This document shows, piece by piece, positions 26,882 through 38,105 of a stretch of 64,000 bases of DNA. The translations under genes and the position numbers were made by a program. The notes under the pieces are model-generated. The model did not search any database. It had not been told where the DNA came from and saw only the letters and a program-made list of their open reading frames with translations. The first letter of the stretch is position 1. Every line of letters begins with the position of its first letter. Source of the stretch: Nitrospirillum viridazoti CBAmc (GTDB lineage: Bacteria; Pseudomonadota; Alphaproteobacteria; Azospirillales; Azospirillaceae); assembly GCF_000730165.1 (NCBI RefSeq), contig NZ_CP022111.1, positions 1,240,001 through 1,304,000 on the forward strand, in the 5' to 3' direction.

Positions 26882-27055
26882 TTCCAACCTCATCCGTCCA
26901 GCCCGCGCCGTTGGATAATTTCAAACATCGGCAGTCGTTTGCGTCAATAAAATATATTCAACAATATTTTTCAGTTATTCCTCTTGGCAACTTGCCGGCG
27001 GGCGGGTGCGTGGCATTTCCCTAGCAGGCATGGCGGCAGACAGGGATCGGTGCGT

Positions 27056-28075
27056 ATGGAAAATCGGCGTGGACTATTCTCACCCTGGCGGCGCACGACC
27101 CTGGCGGCCGCCCTGACGATCGCCTTGGTCCCCGCTTTATTTCCCCCCACGGCGCGGGCGCAGACCACGACCTCGGGCGTCAGCGCCGAGGCGATACGCG
27201 ACGCGGTGCGCGAGCAGTTGAAGGCGGAGGACATCGGCCACGGCTTCGAGACCCTGGGCGTCTTCGGCGGCACGCCCGACGCCAGCGCCGCCCGCTACAG
27301 CAGCAATGAGATCACGCTGCACGGCTACAAGCTGCCCATCACCCACAGCTTCCGCGACAAGGACGATACCGACAGCGTCGCCCCCTACCTGGAGGTAACG
27401 CTGGGCTATGAGACGGCCTGGCACCAGACGGCCTTGGGCGCCGATACCGGCGCGCCGGACGTGGTGAAGGAAAACTACAAATCCTATTCCGCCCTGGGGG
27501 GCTTCGGCCTGGACATCCCGATCGGCGGTTCCACCTCCGTCCGGCCGGTCGCCCTGGGCGGCTACACCCGCATCCGCGGCAGCGGGGAATTCGCCGGCCC
27601 CAATGCCGACCTGTTGCGGGAGAGCACGGGCGGCATCCTGACCAGCATGCGCATCGACAGCTTCCTGGCCGGCGGCGGGGTGGAAGTGCTGCACGAGCGC
27701 GCCCTGGCCGACGGCCTGCGCCTGCACCTGATGGGCCGCTTCAGCGAGTTCGCCGACATCCCCAGCCGCGTCAGCGACCCGTCCTTGAAATCCACCGGCA
27801 GCTTCGGCTTCGCCACCGTCAATGCCCAGTTGGACGGCCCGCTGGGTCATCTGTTCGCCGACGACCTTCGCTGGATCGCCTTCAGCCGGGGCAACATCCT
27901 GATCGGGTCGCAGCAGGATTTCCTGGGCTTCGACAAGTTCCTAGAGGTGGGCGGCGGGCTGGAGGTGGTGACGCCCCATCTGGGCTATGGCATCGAGGGC
28001 GTGACGCTGCGTGGATCGGCCATCATCGGCAACGGCGTGCGCGGCTGGACCATCGGGCTGGGCTTGGCGTTTTAG
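27056..28075 (+). CDS. Outer-membrane beta-barrel protein, autotransporter-barrel-like (function unknown)
   Basis: A 339-residue protein with a signal peptide (RRTTLAAALTIALVPALFPPTARAQ, about residues 15-39) and then alternating amphipathic strands, finishing GWTIGLGLAF with the C-terminal aromatic residue required for barrel assembly. It resembles solitary autotransporter-like barrels (no passenger domain). Start at 27056 is chosen because the signal peptide begins shortly after; earlier in-frame TTG codons have no RBS. Role unknown. Confidence 0.65.
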   Translation: MENRRGLFSPWRRTTLAAALTIALVPALFPPTARAQTTTSGVSAEAIRDAVREQLKAEDIGHGFETLGVFGGTPDASAARYSSNEITLHGYKLPITHSFRDKDDTDSVAPYLEVTLGYETAWHQTALGADTGAPDVVKENYKSYSALGGFGLDIPIGGSTSVRPVALGGYTRIRGSGEFAGPNADLLRESTGGILTSMRIDSFLAGGGVEVLHERALADGLRLHLMGRFSEFADIPSRVSDPSLKSTGSFGFATVNAQLDGPLGHLFADDLRWIAFSRGNILIGSQQDFLGFDKFLEVGGGLEVVTPHLGYGIEGVTLRGSAIIGNGVRGWTIGLGLAF

Positions 28076-28088
28076 GGCCCTGGGTCGC

Positions 28089-28104
28089 CCATACCTAGGT
28101 ATGG
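28089..28104. promoter_or_regulatory. 16-bp perfect palindrome upstream of selA
   Basis: CCATACCTAGGTATGG reads identically on both strands. It lies 13 bp after the stop of the barrel gene and 88 bp before the selA start. Candidate operator for the sel operon; could also form a hairpin in the transcript. Confidence 0.4.
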
Positions 28105-28192
28105 CTTGGCGGCGTGCTTGTTTTCGGTGGGATTGACCAAATTCTTAAATGTGCCAAAAGGGGGAACACCCCAACGAAAGTGCCCTGCCCCC

Positions 28193-29565
28193 GTGCACCT
28201 CCGCGATCTGCCGTCCATCAGCGCCGTCCTTTCCCACCCCGCCGCATCCCCCCTGCTGGACCGCCACGGCCGGACGGCGGCGACGGACGCCATCCGCGCC
28301 GTGCTGGCCGAGGCCCGCGCCGCCCTGCTGGCCGGCGGCGACACTGTGCCGGATGCCGACGCCGTGGCCGCCCTGGCGGGGGCCCGGCTGGAGGATACCG
28401 GCCGGTCCAACCTGCGCCCGCTGTTCAACCTGACGGGCACGGTGCTGCACACCAACCTGGGCCGCGCCCTGTTGGCGCGGGAGGCCATGGACGCGGCCCT
28501 GGCCGCCATGGGTGATCCGGTGGCCCTGGAATTCGACCTGGACGACGGCAAGCGCGGCGAGCGGGACGACCATGTCCGCGCCCTGTTGTGCGAACTCACC
28601 GGGGCGGAGGACGCCACCGTCGTCAACAACAATGCCGCCGCCGTGCTGCTGGTGCTGAACACCCTGGCACGCGGCCGCAACGCCATCGTGTCGCGGGGGG
28701 AGCTGATCGAGATCGGCGGCGCCTTCCGCATGCCCGACATCATGGCCCAGGCCGGTGCCCGCCTGGTGGAGGTCGGCACCACCAACCGCACCCACGCCAA
28801 GGACTACAAGGGCGCGCTGACGCCCGAGACCGGCGTTATTCTGAAGGTCCACACCAGCAACTACCGCATCCAGGGCTTCACCAAGGAGGTGCCGGCGCCC
28901 GAACTGGCCGGCATCGCCCATGGCGTCGGGGTACCCTTGGTGAACGACCTCGGGTCCGGCACCTTGGTGGACCTGTCCGCCTACGGCCTGAAGCGCGAGC
29001 CCACAGTGCGCGAAGCGGTGGCGGAGGGGGCGGATCTGGTCACCTTCTCCGGCGACAAGCTGCTGGGCGGGCCGCAGGCCGGCTTCATCGTCGGCCGCCG
29101 CGACCTGATCCAGGCCCTCAACCGCAACCCCATGAAACGGGCCCTGCGGGTGGACAAGGTGCGACTGGCCGCCATCGAGGCGACGCTGAAGCTGTACCGC
29201 GACCCCGATCGCCTGGCCCAGCGCCTGCCCACCCTGGCCCTGCTGTCCCGCCCCCAAGGGGAGATCGCGGAGCAGGCCCGGCGTCTGGCGCCCGTGCTGG
29301 CCCAGGTGCTGGGCGATGGCTTTACGGTGGGGGTGTGCGATTGCGACAGCCAGATCGGCTCCGGCGCATTGCCACTGGACACGCTGCCCAGCGCCGGCCT
29401 GGCCATCCGCGCGGGCGGGGCAGCGTTGAGCGCGCTGGCGGCCGCCTTCCGCACCCTGTCGCGGCCCATCGTTGGCCGCATCGAGGATGGGCGCCTGATC
29501 CTGGACCTGCGCTGCCTGCGTGATGAGGACGCCTTCATCGCCACCCTGGCGGAGTTGCGGCTGCC

Positions 29566-29569
<4 letters not shown>
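28193..29569 (+). CDS. selA: L-seryl-tRNA(Sec) selenium transferase
   Basis: A PLP enzyme that converts Ser-tRNA(Sec) to Sec-tRNA(Sec) with selenophosphate. Landmarks are [26 protein letters not shown]-like [36 protein letters not shown] and the PLP lysine in [13 protein letters not shown]. The start is uncertain: GTG at 28193 gives 458 residues and aligns with the start of the family ([11 protein letters not shown]), while in-frame GTG at 28151 and TTG at 28106 are also open. First gene of selA-selB-selC; it overlaps selB by 4 bp (ATGA). Confidence 0.93.
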
Positions 29570-31533
<1,964 letters not shown>

Positions 31534-31546
31534 GTTTGGTTTATAC

Positions 31547-31642
31547 GGAAGGGAATCGCCCCTGGTGGGGCGTCCGGACTTCAAATCCGGGTGGGGCAGC
31601 GAGACTGTCCCGGGTGGGTTCGACTCCCATTCCCTTCCGCCA
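31547..31642 (+). tRNA. selC: tRNA-Sec (anticodon UCA)
   Basis: A 96-nt tRNA with an 8-bp acceptor stem (GGAAGGGA at 31547-31554 with TCCCTTCC at 31631-31638), a D-arm of the long tRNA-Sec type, anticodon stem CCGGA/TCCGG with loop CTTCAAA and anticodon TCA at 31581-31583, a long variable arm, the T-loop TTCGACT and an encoded CCA end. It lies 13 bp after selB. Confidence 0.97.
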
Positions 31643-31726
31643 TCCCTCAAAGCTTGCATCCCGGCGCCGGTGCCGTTCAGGCGCATGCCATAAGTGGCGC
31701 GCCCGTCAGTGGCCGTAAAGCCCACC

Positions 31727-32890
31727 CTACGGCCTCTTCTCCCGCTCAATCTGAAATATGCTGATCTTGCCTTGGTTGAATTCGGCCAAAATGCCGTTGG
31801 GAGCGTTCACGCTCAGGGAGCAGCATCCTGGAAGATGCTCACCCCCAGGATATTTGCCTTTCTGGATGTCGAAGATGGAAGCGCCAGGGCCAAGAAAGAT
31901 GGTCGACCCGGCATCCTTGGAAATGACCGCGATGTTTTTGTGATCACCAAGGAAGTCCTCGACATAGGGACCTGGATCCAATCCAGTGTCACCGAGATCT
32001 TTGATCAACTTCGCCGCCGACGCGTCGATAATGAAGAACGGCTGGAACAATATCCTGTCGCCGTCCCTATTTGACCGTCCCGATATCCAGCGAAGCCCGC
32101 AGCTTGACGCCGACATGCTGTGATATCCGCCCGCGACACGGAAAGACGTGGGCGCCGAATGGGAGGAAATGTCCAATAAGGACGCGACCACGTCGCAGTC
32201 CTCGTATTTCACGTCGCCGCCTATGGCCAACCCCTTGTTCCACCAGCCGATGGCGGCGATCTTGTCCTGCCCGGCCCACGCGACGGCCATGGCCGGAACT
32301 ATCATGTCAGCCTGATATACCAGTGCGTTATTGTCGATCTGGTATACTTCAATTCGACCGGAGTTGGGGAAATCGGATCGGTTGACCAGAATCTTTTTGC
32401 CGTCCGGGCTGAAATAGGCGGGCGATCTGGTAACGCCACCCACGGTGACACGATATTTTTCCTTCCCCGTTCCGGAATCCCAGATGCCGATAGTGTCCCT
32501 TTTGGCCCAAGCCGTGCCGATCATGATCAATGAGCCATCGGGGCTCCAATCAATATTACTCTGGTCCGCCATGTAGTTCATGCCAACGCCGTCATCTATT
32601 CTGGCCAATTCTTTTCCACTGGCGAGATCGATGATTGAAATGACAGATAATGAATAATTCAATTCCAATAACAAAGCGACCCTCGTTCCAGAAGGATCCA
32701 CCTTGATCTGTTCCAGGAAAAATCTTCTCCCAATGTCCGGAATGGCGATATTTCTCACCAGCTTCATTGAAACGCCACCGCCAACATCGTATGTCGGCTT
32801 CCACGCAAATTTGAAAATACCCACACCGAAAAGCCCCGCAAGCAGCAGCGTTCCCAACAGGACCTTGCGGTTCTTTAGAAGCCCAGCCAT
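31727..32890 (-). CDS. Hypothetical membrane-anchored beta-propeller (WD40-like) protein
   Basis: A 387-residue protein with an N-terminal membrane anchor (KNRKVLLGTLLLAGLFGVGIF) and then propeller-like repeats: VISIIDLASGKELARI, IDWSPDGSLIMIGTAW, IGIWDSGTGKEKYRV, YFSPDGKKILVNRS. Function not recognised. Start at 32890 has GGGG 6 nt upstream; ATG at 32908 is an alternative. The gene is clearly AT-richer than its neighbours and lies next to selC, a tRNA locus known elsewhere as an integration site, so horizontal acquisition is likely; no integrase is present. Confidence 0.65.
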   Translation of the reverse strand: MAGLLKNRKVLLGTLLLAGLFGVGIFKFAWKPTYDVGGGVSMKLVRNIAIPDIGRRFFLEQIKVDPSGTRVALLLELNYSLSVISIIDLASGKELARIDDGVGMNYMADQSNIDWSPDGSLIMIGTAWAKRDTIGIWDSGTGKEKYRVTVGGVTRSPAYFSPDGKKILVNRSDFPNSGRIEVYQIDNNALVYQADMIVPAMAVAWAGQDKIAAIGWWNKGLAIGGDVKYEDCDVVASLLDISSHSAPTSFRVAGGYHSMSASSCGLRWISGRSNRDGDRILFQPFFIIDASAAKLIKDLGDTGLDPGPYVEDFLGDHKNIAVISKDAGSTIFLGPGASIFDIQKGKYPGGEHLPGCCSLSVNAPNGILAEFNQGKISIFQIEREKRP

Positions 32891-33071
32891 CACCCACCCC
32901 ACAGTCATTCTTTCAGCTCATCGGGCTCGCGCCGCCCGCCTTCACCCATTCTCCAAGTCCCTGCCCGGCATTTTGGATCGCCGGGCAGTTATCCATAGCG
33001 CCTTTGGATAAAATTACTTACCCCTTGGCACCCATGCTCACCACGACGCGCCTCAAAGGGGAAGCACAGCC

Positions 33072-33653
33072 ATGCCCAGGAAACCCGTACCGCCCGCCGA
33101 TGAGCCCGTGCAGGTTCCGATCCACGGTACCGTCGAGCAGGGCTTCAGCGCCCGCTTCACGTCCGACTTCCCCCGCCGGGGCAACAGCCAGCCGGGCACC
33201 AAGATCGAGAACCCGGCCGGCGCCGCCGGCGGCGCCTTCAGCCCCAGCATCGACGGCGACGCCAGTCTGCACCTGCGCCTGTCGGCCAACGGTGTGCGCA
33301 AGGTGGAGGCGACCTACGACCCCCGCCACTTCTACATCTCCCCCGCCGACCTCTCCGCCAACCCCCACTTCACAGTCGCCGCCCGGGAAGAAAACGGCCT
33401 GGGCATCACCACGCTGTTCCAGTCGGACATCGCCCTGATCATGCGGGACCCGCTGTTCACCCTCTTCCCCTATGAGGCCGGCAGCCGGCCCGGCCATGTC
33501 ATCATCCCGGGCCCGCAGCACATCTGGCCGGCTGGCTGGCTGAAGCTGCGCATCACCGGAGCCAACGGCGACGTCATCCATTGCGTGAAGACCAACTCCG
33601 AAAACGGAGAGGGCGAGTTCACCATCGAGAAGATCGACCGCTGGCGCTGGTGA
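33072..33653 (+). CDS. Conserved hypothetical protein
   Basis: A 193-residue soluble-looking protein, no signal peptide, starting MPRKPVPPADEPVQVPIHGT, preceded by GGGGAAG. It contains predominantly short beta segments (HLRLSANGVRKVEATYDPRHFYIS, GHVIIPGPQHIWPAGWLKLRI, GEFTIEKIDRWRW). No family is recognised. Convergent with selD, whose stop is 7 bp away; not evidently linked to selenium metabolism. Confidence 0.6.
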   Translation: MPRKPVPPADEPVQVPIHGTVEQGFSARFTSDFPRRGNSQPGTKIENPAGAAGGAFSPSIDGDASLHLRLSANGVRKVEATYDPRHFYISPADLSANPHFTVAAREENGLGITTLFQSDIALIMRDPLFTLFPYEAGSRPGHVIIPGPQHIWPAGWLKLRITGANGDVIHCVKTNSENGEGEFTIEKIDRWRW

Positions 33654-33659
33654 AGCGGC

Positions 33660-34706
33660 CTACACCACCCGCACCACCGGTTCCCCCTCCGTCACCCGGC
33701 CGATGATGCGGGCCATGGGATAGCCGGCGTCCACGATCTGGCGGCAGATCTCCTCCGCCCGCTGCGGCGCCACGGCGACCAGCAGGCCGCCGGAGGTTTG
33801 CGGGTCGGTCAGCAGGGCGCGGCGCCAGGGGGCGATGTCGGTGGGCAGGCGCGTCTCCTCGCCATAGCTGGCCCAGTTGCGGTTGGAGGCGCCGGTGATG
33901 AAGCCGGCCTGGGCCAATTGGGCGGCCTGGGACAAGAACGGCAAACGGTCCCACTCCACCGCCAGCGTCAGCCCGGCGCCCCGCGCCATCTCCAGGCCGT
34001 GGCCCAGCAGGCCGAAGCCGGTGACGTCGGTGATGGCGTGCACGTCGGGATCTTGCGCCAGGGTGGCGCCGACGCGGTTCAGCAAGGTGGTGCTGGCCAC
34101 CATCTCGGCGTAGCCGGCGGCATCCAGCGTCTGCTTCTTGAAGGCGGCGGAATAGACGCCCACGCCCAGGCCCTTGGTCAGGATCAGAGCATCGCCGGCC
34201 TTGGCCGTGGCGTTGCGGCGGATGGCCTGGGGCGGGGCGACGCCGATGACGGCCAGGCCGTAGATGGGCTCGCCTGAATCGATGGAATGGCCGCCGGCCA
34301 CGGGAATGCCGGCCTCGGCGCAGATGCTGGCGCCGCCGGCCAGAATCTCCCGCACCACCTCTGGCGCCAGCTTGCCCAAGGGCATGCCCAGGATGGCCAG
34401 CGCGAACAGGGGGCGGCCGCCCATGGCGTAGACGTCGGACAGCGCGTTGGTGGCGGCGATGCGGCCGAAGTCGCGCGGATCGTCCACCACCGGCATGAAA
34501 AAGTCGGTGGTGGCGATGATGCAATGGCGGTCGTCCAGCTGCCAGACGGCCGCGTCATCCCCCGTTTCCGTCCCCACCAGCAGGTTGGCGTAGGCGGCCG
34601 TCTGCGGCTGGCCCGCCAGCAGCTGCTGCAGCACCGCCGGCGCCAGCTTGCAGCCGCACCCCCCACCGTGGGCGAGATCGGTCAAACGTATCGGGTCATT
34701 GGACAT
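33660..34706 (-). CDS. selD: Selenide, water dikinase (selenophosphate synthase)
   Basis: A 348-residue enzyme making selenophosphate from selenide and ATP for SelA. The active-site loop HGGGCGCK has Cys17 and Lys20, the same numbers as in E. coli, so this is the Cys and not the Sec form. ATP-binding motifs are [32 protein letters not shown] and the C-terminal [10 protein letters not shown]. Start at 34706 is preceded by GAAGG at 8 nt; a TTG at 34721 is in frame. Divergent from the permease at 34970, with an 11-bp-arm inverted repeat between them. Confidence 0.95.
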   Translation of the reverse strand: MSNDPIRLTDLAHGGGCGCKLAPAVLQQLLAGQPQTAAYANLLVGTETGDDAAVWQLDDRHCIIATTDFFMPVVDDPRDFGRIAATNALSDVYAMGGRPLFALAILGMPLGKLAPEVVREILAGGASICAEAGIPVAGGHSIDSGEPIYGLAVIGVAPPQAIRRNATAKAGDALILTKGLGVGVYSAAFKKQTLDAAGYAEMVASTTLLNRVGATLAQDPDVHAITDVTGFGLLGHGLEMARGAGLTLAVEWDRLPFLSQAAQLAQAGFITGASNRNWASYGEETRLPTDIAPWRRALLTDPQTSGGLLVAVAPQRAEEICRQIVDAGYPMARIIGRVTEGEPVVRVV

Positions 34707-34770
34707 TTCTATCGCCTTCAATTGTATGGAAGACCGGTTTTTGTATTGTCTGCAGGCAAACCAACCTCGT

Positions 34771-34799
34771 TGCAGATAAGGACATTGCCCTTATTTGCA
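34771..34799. promoter_or_regulatory. Inverted repeat between selD and the permease gene
   Basis: TGCAGATAAGG (34771-34781) and CCTTATTTGCA (34789-34799) are complementary except one position, 7-bp spacer. It lies in the shared promoter region of two divergent genes; probable operator. Confidence 0.45.
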
Positions 34800-34969
34800 A
34801 GCGGCGTTAAGACCGGAGTTGTTCGATCGAGGATGCCTATCGCCGTGACGCCCGCCATGAGGGGCGGCGATAGCGGGCTCCCGATGCCGAACCGTGGCCC
34901 GGTCGGGTCCAAGACGTGAGGGGCGCGCCGCCCCTCGCGGGACCTAGCCTATGCCACGGACGCATCCCC

Positions 34970-36034
34970 ATGGACCTGACCGCCGCGAAGTCATCGCCCG
35001 CCCCCGGACGCCCCCACCCCATGGTGGGGATCGCCATCGTCGCCCTGATCGCCATCGCCGGCCTGTTCTACGTGAAATGGTCGCCCTATTACGCCCGCGC
35101 CTTCGCGGCGGCGGCCAACCACGCCATCGGCAAGTCCATCCTGATGGGCACCGACGCCGCCGCCCCGGCCCCGTCGTGGGACGCGGCCGTGGGCTATGCC
35201 CTGGCCTATGGCAAGGCCATCTGGCAGGCCATGGTGCTGGGCCTGCTGCTGGGCTCCGCCATCCAGGCGCTGCTGCCCGTCACCTGGGTGGCGCGCGCCC
35301 TTGGCCGCACCGGCTTCGGCAGCGTGCTGGCCGGCGGCCTGCTGTCCCTGCCCGGCATGATGTGCACCTGCTGCGCCGCCCCGGTGGTCATGGGCCTGCG
35401 CCGTCAGCAGGCGGCGCCCGGGGCGGCCATGGCCTTCTGGCTGGGCAACACCGTGCTGAACCCCGCCACCCTGGTCTTCATAGGCTTCGTCCTGGGCTGG
35501 CAGTGGACGGGCCTACGCCTGGCCCTGGGGCTGGTGATGGTGCTGGGCCTGGGCCTGCTGGCCAACCGCGTCAGCCCCATGCCCGATCAGGCGACCGCCC
35601 TGCTGGCCCTGCAGGCGGAGGCGGAGGCGCAGAACCCCTTTGTCCGCTGGCTCAAAATCCTGGGCCGCATGGCGGTGCGCCTGATCCCGGAATACGTCGT
35701 CATCGTCCTGGCCTTAGGCGCCGCCCGCGCCTGGCTGTTCCCCGCCATCGGGCCGGAGATCGGCAACCAGTTCATCTGGATCGCCGCCTTCGCCATCGCC
35801 GGCACGCTGTTCGTCATCCCCACGGCGGGCGAGGTTCCCATCATCCAGGCCATGCTGTCGCTGGGCATGGGCGTGGGGCCGGCCGGCGCCCTGCTGATGA
35901 CCCTGCCGCCCGTCAGCTTGCCGTCCATCGCCATGCTGCATCGCTCCTTCCCCCAGAAGGCGCTGGCGGCGGTCATCGCCGGCGTGGTGCTGCTGGGCAT
36001 CGTCAGCGGCTATCTGGCGGTGGCGTTGTTCTAG
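34970..36034 (+). CDS. Permease of the ArsP/DUF318 (UPF0718) family
   Basis: A 354-residue integral membrane protein with about eight hydrophobic segments. The motif SLPGMMCTCCAAPVVMGLRR with three cysteines, and a second half-repeat IPTAGEVPIIQAMLSLGMGVGPAGALLMTLPPVSLPSI, are those of the PF03773 permease family, which includes the methylarsenite exporter ArsP. The cysteines may bind a soft metalloid. Divergent from selD, so export of a selenium or arsenic compound is a reasonable but unproved guess. Its TAG stop shares the CTAG with the convergent LysR stop. Confidence 0.82.
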   Translation: MDLTAAKSSPAPGRPHPMVGIAIVALIAIAGLFYVKWSPYYARAFAAAANHAIGKSILMGTDAAAPAPSWDAAVGYALAYGKAIWQAMVLGLLLGSAIQALLPVTWVARALGRTGFGSVLAGGLLSLPGMMCTCCAAPVVMGLRRQQAAPGAAMAFWLGNTVLNPATLVFIGFVLGWQWTGLRLALGLVMVLGLGLLANRVSPMPDQATALLALQAEAEAQNPFVRWLKILGRMAVRLIPEYVVIVLALGAARAWLFPAIGPEIGNQFIWIAAFAIAGTLFVIPTAGEVPIIQAMLSLGMGVGPAGALLMTLPPVSLPSIAMLHRSFPQKALAAVIAGVVLLGIVSGYLAVALF

Positions 36035-36969
36035 CTCTCGCCCCCCGGGTCGCCCCCCAGGTCGCAACGCGGCCCCATGTAGCCCGGCAGGGCGGTGGTC
36101 AGGGCATCCACCGCCGCCCGCACCTTCAGGGGCAGGTGCGGCGTCTGCACCCACAGGGTATGGACGTCATAGAGATACTCCGGCTGGTCCGGCAGCACCG
36201 TCACCAGCGCGCCCGACGCCAGCTGTTCACGGATAAGCCAGGAGGGCAGCCAGGCCAGACCCATGCCGGCCACGGCCAGGTCGGCGATGGTCTCCAGATC
36301 GTCCAGCTGGATGCGGTGGCGGGGCAACATCTCCACCGCCGGGCGCCCGTCGCGCGGGAACAGCCATTGCGGAATGCGGGCGGAGCGGCGGTAGATGATG
36401 CCCTCATGCCGGGCCAAGTCATCCAGATCCGTCGGCGCGCCATGCGCCGCGAGGTAGGCGGGTGCGGCGCAGACCACCATGCGCTGGCGCGCCACGCGCC
36501 GGGCGATCAGGCCGGCGCGGTCGGCCAGGCCGCCGGTGCGGATGGCCAGATCGAACCCCTCCTCCACCAGGTCGACCAAGCGATCGCCCAGCGACAAATC
36601 CAGCTCCAGCGCCGGATAACGCCGCGCCAGTTGCAGCAGCACGGGTACGACGCAGCGGCGGCCGAAATGCTCCGGCATGGTCACGCGCAGCCGGCCGCGC
36701 GGCTCCCCCAGCTGGTCGGCGGCCAGGGCGTCGGCCGCGTCCGCCTCCGCCAGCACGACGCGGCAGCGCTCGTAATAGGCCCGGCCAAAATCCGTCAGGC
36801 TCTGCCGCCGCGTGGTGCGGTTCAGCAGCCGCACGCCCAGCCGTTCCTCCAGGAAGCGGATGTGCTTACCCACCATGGGGCCCGACAGGCCCAGCGCCGA
36901 CGCGGCGGCGGCGAAAGACCCCAGATCCACCGCCTTGACGAAGACGGCCATGCTGCCCAAGCGGTCCAT
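36031..36969 (-). CDS. LysR-family transcriptional regulator
   Basis: A 312-residue LysR protein: MDRLGSMAVFVKAVDLGSFAAAASALGLSGPMVGKHIRFLEERLGVRLLNRTTR is the helix-turn-helix segment of the CrgA/DmlR-like group, effector domain from about residue 90. ATG at 36981 is an alternative start. Divergent from the MDR oxidoreductase at 37073, the same pairing as at 1-1810. An 11-bp palindrome AACCATTGGTT (36976-36986) lies at its start codon. Confidence 0.9.
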   Translation of the reverse strand: MDRLGSMAVFVKAVDLGSFAAAASALGLSGPMVGKHIRFLEERLGVRLLNRTTRRQSLTDFGRAYYERCRVVLAEADAADALAADQLGEPRGRLRVTMPEHFGRRCVVPVLLQLARRYPALELDLSLGDRLVDLVEEGFDLAIRTGGLADRAGLIARRVARQRMVVCAAPAYLAAHGAPTDLDDLARHEGIIYRRSARIPQWLFPRDGRPAVEMLPRHRIQLDDLETIADLAVAGMGLAWLPSWLIREQLASGALVTVLPDQPEYLYDVHTLWVQTPHLPLKVRAAVDALTTALPGYMGPRCDLGGDPGGES

Positions 36970-37072
36970 ATTAAAAACCATTGGTTCATAGTGTTCTGCA
37001 TCCTAGCCCATTTATCCCGCCTGGCGGTCACGCTCATGTTCATTCCTGTCAATTGATTTGGAGTGAATGACC

Positions 37073-38065
37073 ATGGCACGCGTTATCCGCTTTCATGAGC
37101 ATGGCGGCCCCGAGGTCCTGCGTATCGAGGAGGCCGAGGTACCGCCCCCCGGCGTCGGGCAGGTGCAAATTCGCGTCAAGGCGCTGGGCCTGAACCGGGC
37201 GGAGTCCATGCTACGCACCGGCGCCTATATCGAAACGGTGGAGAATTGGCCCAGCGGCCTGGGCTTTGAGGCGGCCGGCGAGGTGGCGGCCCTGGGCGCC
37301 GGCGTGGAAGGCCTCAAGGTTGGCGATGCCGTCAGCGTGGTGCCGCCGCCCTCACAGATCGAGTGGCCCGCCTACGCCGAACTGGCCAACTTTCCCCTGC
37401 ATCTGGTGGTGAAGCACCCGGCCTCCCTCAGCTGGGAAGAGGCCGCCGCCACCTGGATGCAATACGTCACCGCCTATGGCGCCCTGATCGACCTGGCCAA
37501 GCTGGCGGCCGGCGATTTCGTGGTCATCACGGCGGCCAGCAGCAGCGTGGGCCTGGCCGCCATCCAGATCGCCCGCATGGTGGGCGCCACCCCCATCGCC
37601 GTCACCCGCACGCATGCCAAGCGCCAGGCCCTGCTGGAGGCCGGGGCCGCCCATGTCGTCGCGTCGGCGGAGGAGGACCTGGAGGCACGGCTGGCGGAGA
37701 TCGCGGGGCCCGAGGGCGTGCGCGTGGTGTTCGACCCCATCGGCGGCCCCATCTTCACGCCTTTGACCGCCGCCATGGCCCGGGGCGGCATCCTGATCGA
37801 GTACGGCGCGCTGAGCCCCGAGCCGACGCCCTTCCCCCTGTTCAACGTGCTGGGCAAGAGCCTGACGCTGCGCGGATACCTGATCCACGAGATCACCACC
37901 GACCCCGCGCGGCTGGCGGCGGCCAAGGCCTTCGTGCTCAAGGGCCTGGAGTCCGGCGCGCTGAAGCCCATCATCGACCGCAGCTTCGCCTTCGACGACA
38001 TCGTGGCGGCCCACCGCCACCTGGAATCGAACCAGCAGTTCGGCAAGCTGGTGGTGACGGTCTAA
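37073..38065 (+). CDS. MDR-family zinc-independent alcohol dehydrogenase / quinone oxidoreductase
   Basis: A 330-residue MDR protein: VLRIEEAEVPPPGVGQVQIRVKALGLNRAE, GFEAAGEVAALG, and the cofactor loop TAASSSVGLAAIQIARMVGA (the usual Gly-rich AGGVG replaced by ASSSVG). Start at 37073 was chosen over ATG at 37067 because GGAG is 9 nt away and only 3 nt from the earlier ATG. Probably controlled by the divergent LysR. Substrate unknown. A hairpin terminator shared with fdhE follows. Confidence 0.87.
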   Translation: MARVIRFHEHGGPEVLRIEEAEVPPPGVGQVQIRVKALGLNRAESMLRTGAYIETVENWPSGLGFEAAGEVAALGAGVEGLKVGDAVSVVPPPSQIEWPAYAELANFPLHLVVKHPASLSWEEAAATWMQYVTAYGALIDLAKLAAGDFVVITAASSSVGLAAIQIARMVGATPIAVTRTHAKRQALLEAGAAHVVASAEEDLEARLAEIAGPEGVRVVFDPIGGPIFTPLTAAMARGGILIEYGALSPEPTPFPLFNVLGKSLTLRGYLIHEITTDPARLAAAKAFVLKGLESGALKPIIDRSFAFDDIVAAHRHLESNQQFGKLVVTV

Positions 38066-38071
38066 GGGAAC

Positions 38072-38098
38072 CGGCCCCGATATCATCAACCGGGGCCG
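38072..38098. terminator. Bidirectional hairpin between MDR gene and fdhE
   Basis: CGGCCCCG (38072-38079) pairs with CGGGGCCG (38091-38098) around an 11-nt loop. It lies in the 40-bp gap between two converging genes (stops at 38065 and 38106). T-runs are weak on both sides. Confidence 0.6.
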
Positions 38099-38105
38099 TC
38101 TCTCC

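Larger units (their letters stand above)
26649..27055. other. 407-bp region between sapC-family gene and beta-barrel gene
   Basis: It holds the terminator at 26671-26708, a possible 39-codon gene on the minus strand (26762-26881) and, from about 26915 to 26985, an AT-rich stretch (for example AAAATATATTC near 26949) that is a likely promoter region for the gene at 27056. Confidence 0.5.

Noticed and set aside
31543-32908. Genomic island integrated at selC
   Set aside because: Only one foreign-looking gene, no integrase, no direct repeat of the selC 3' end. Kept only as a low-interest composition finding.
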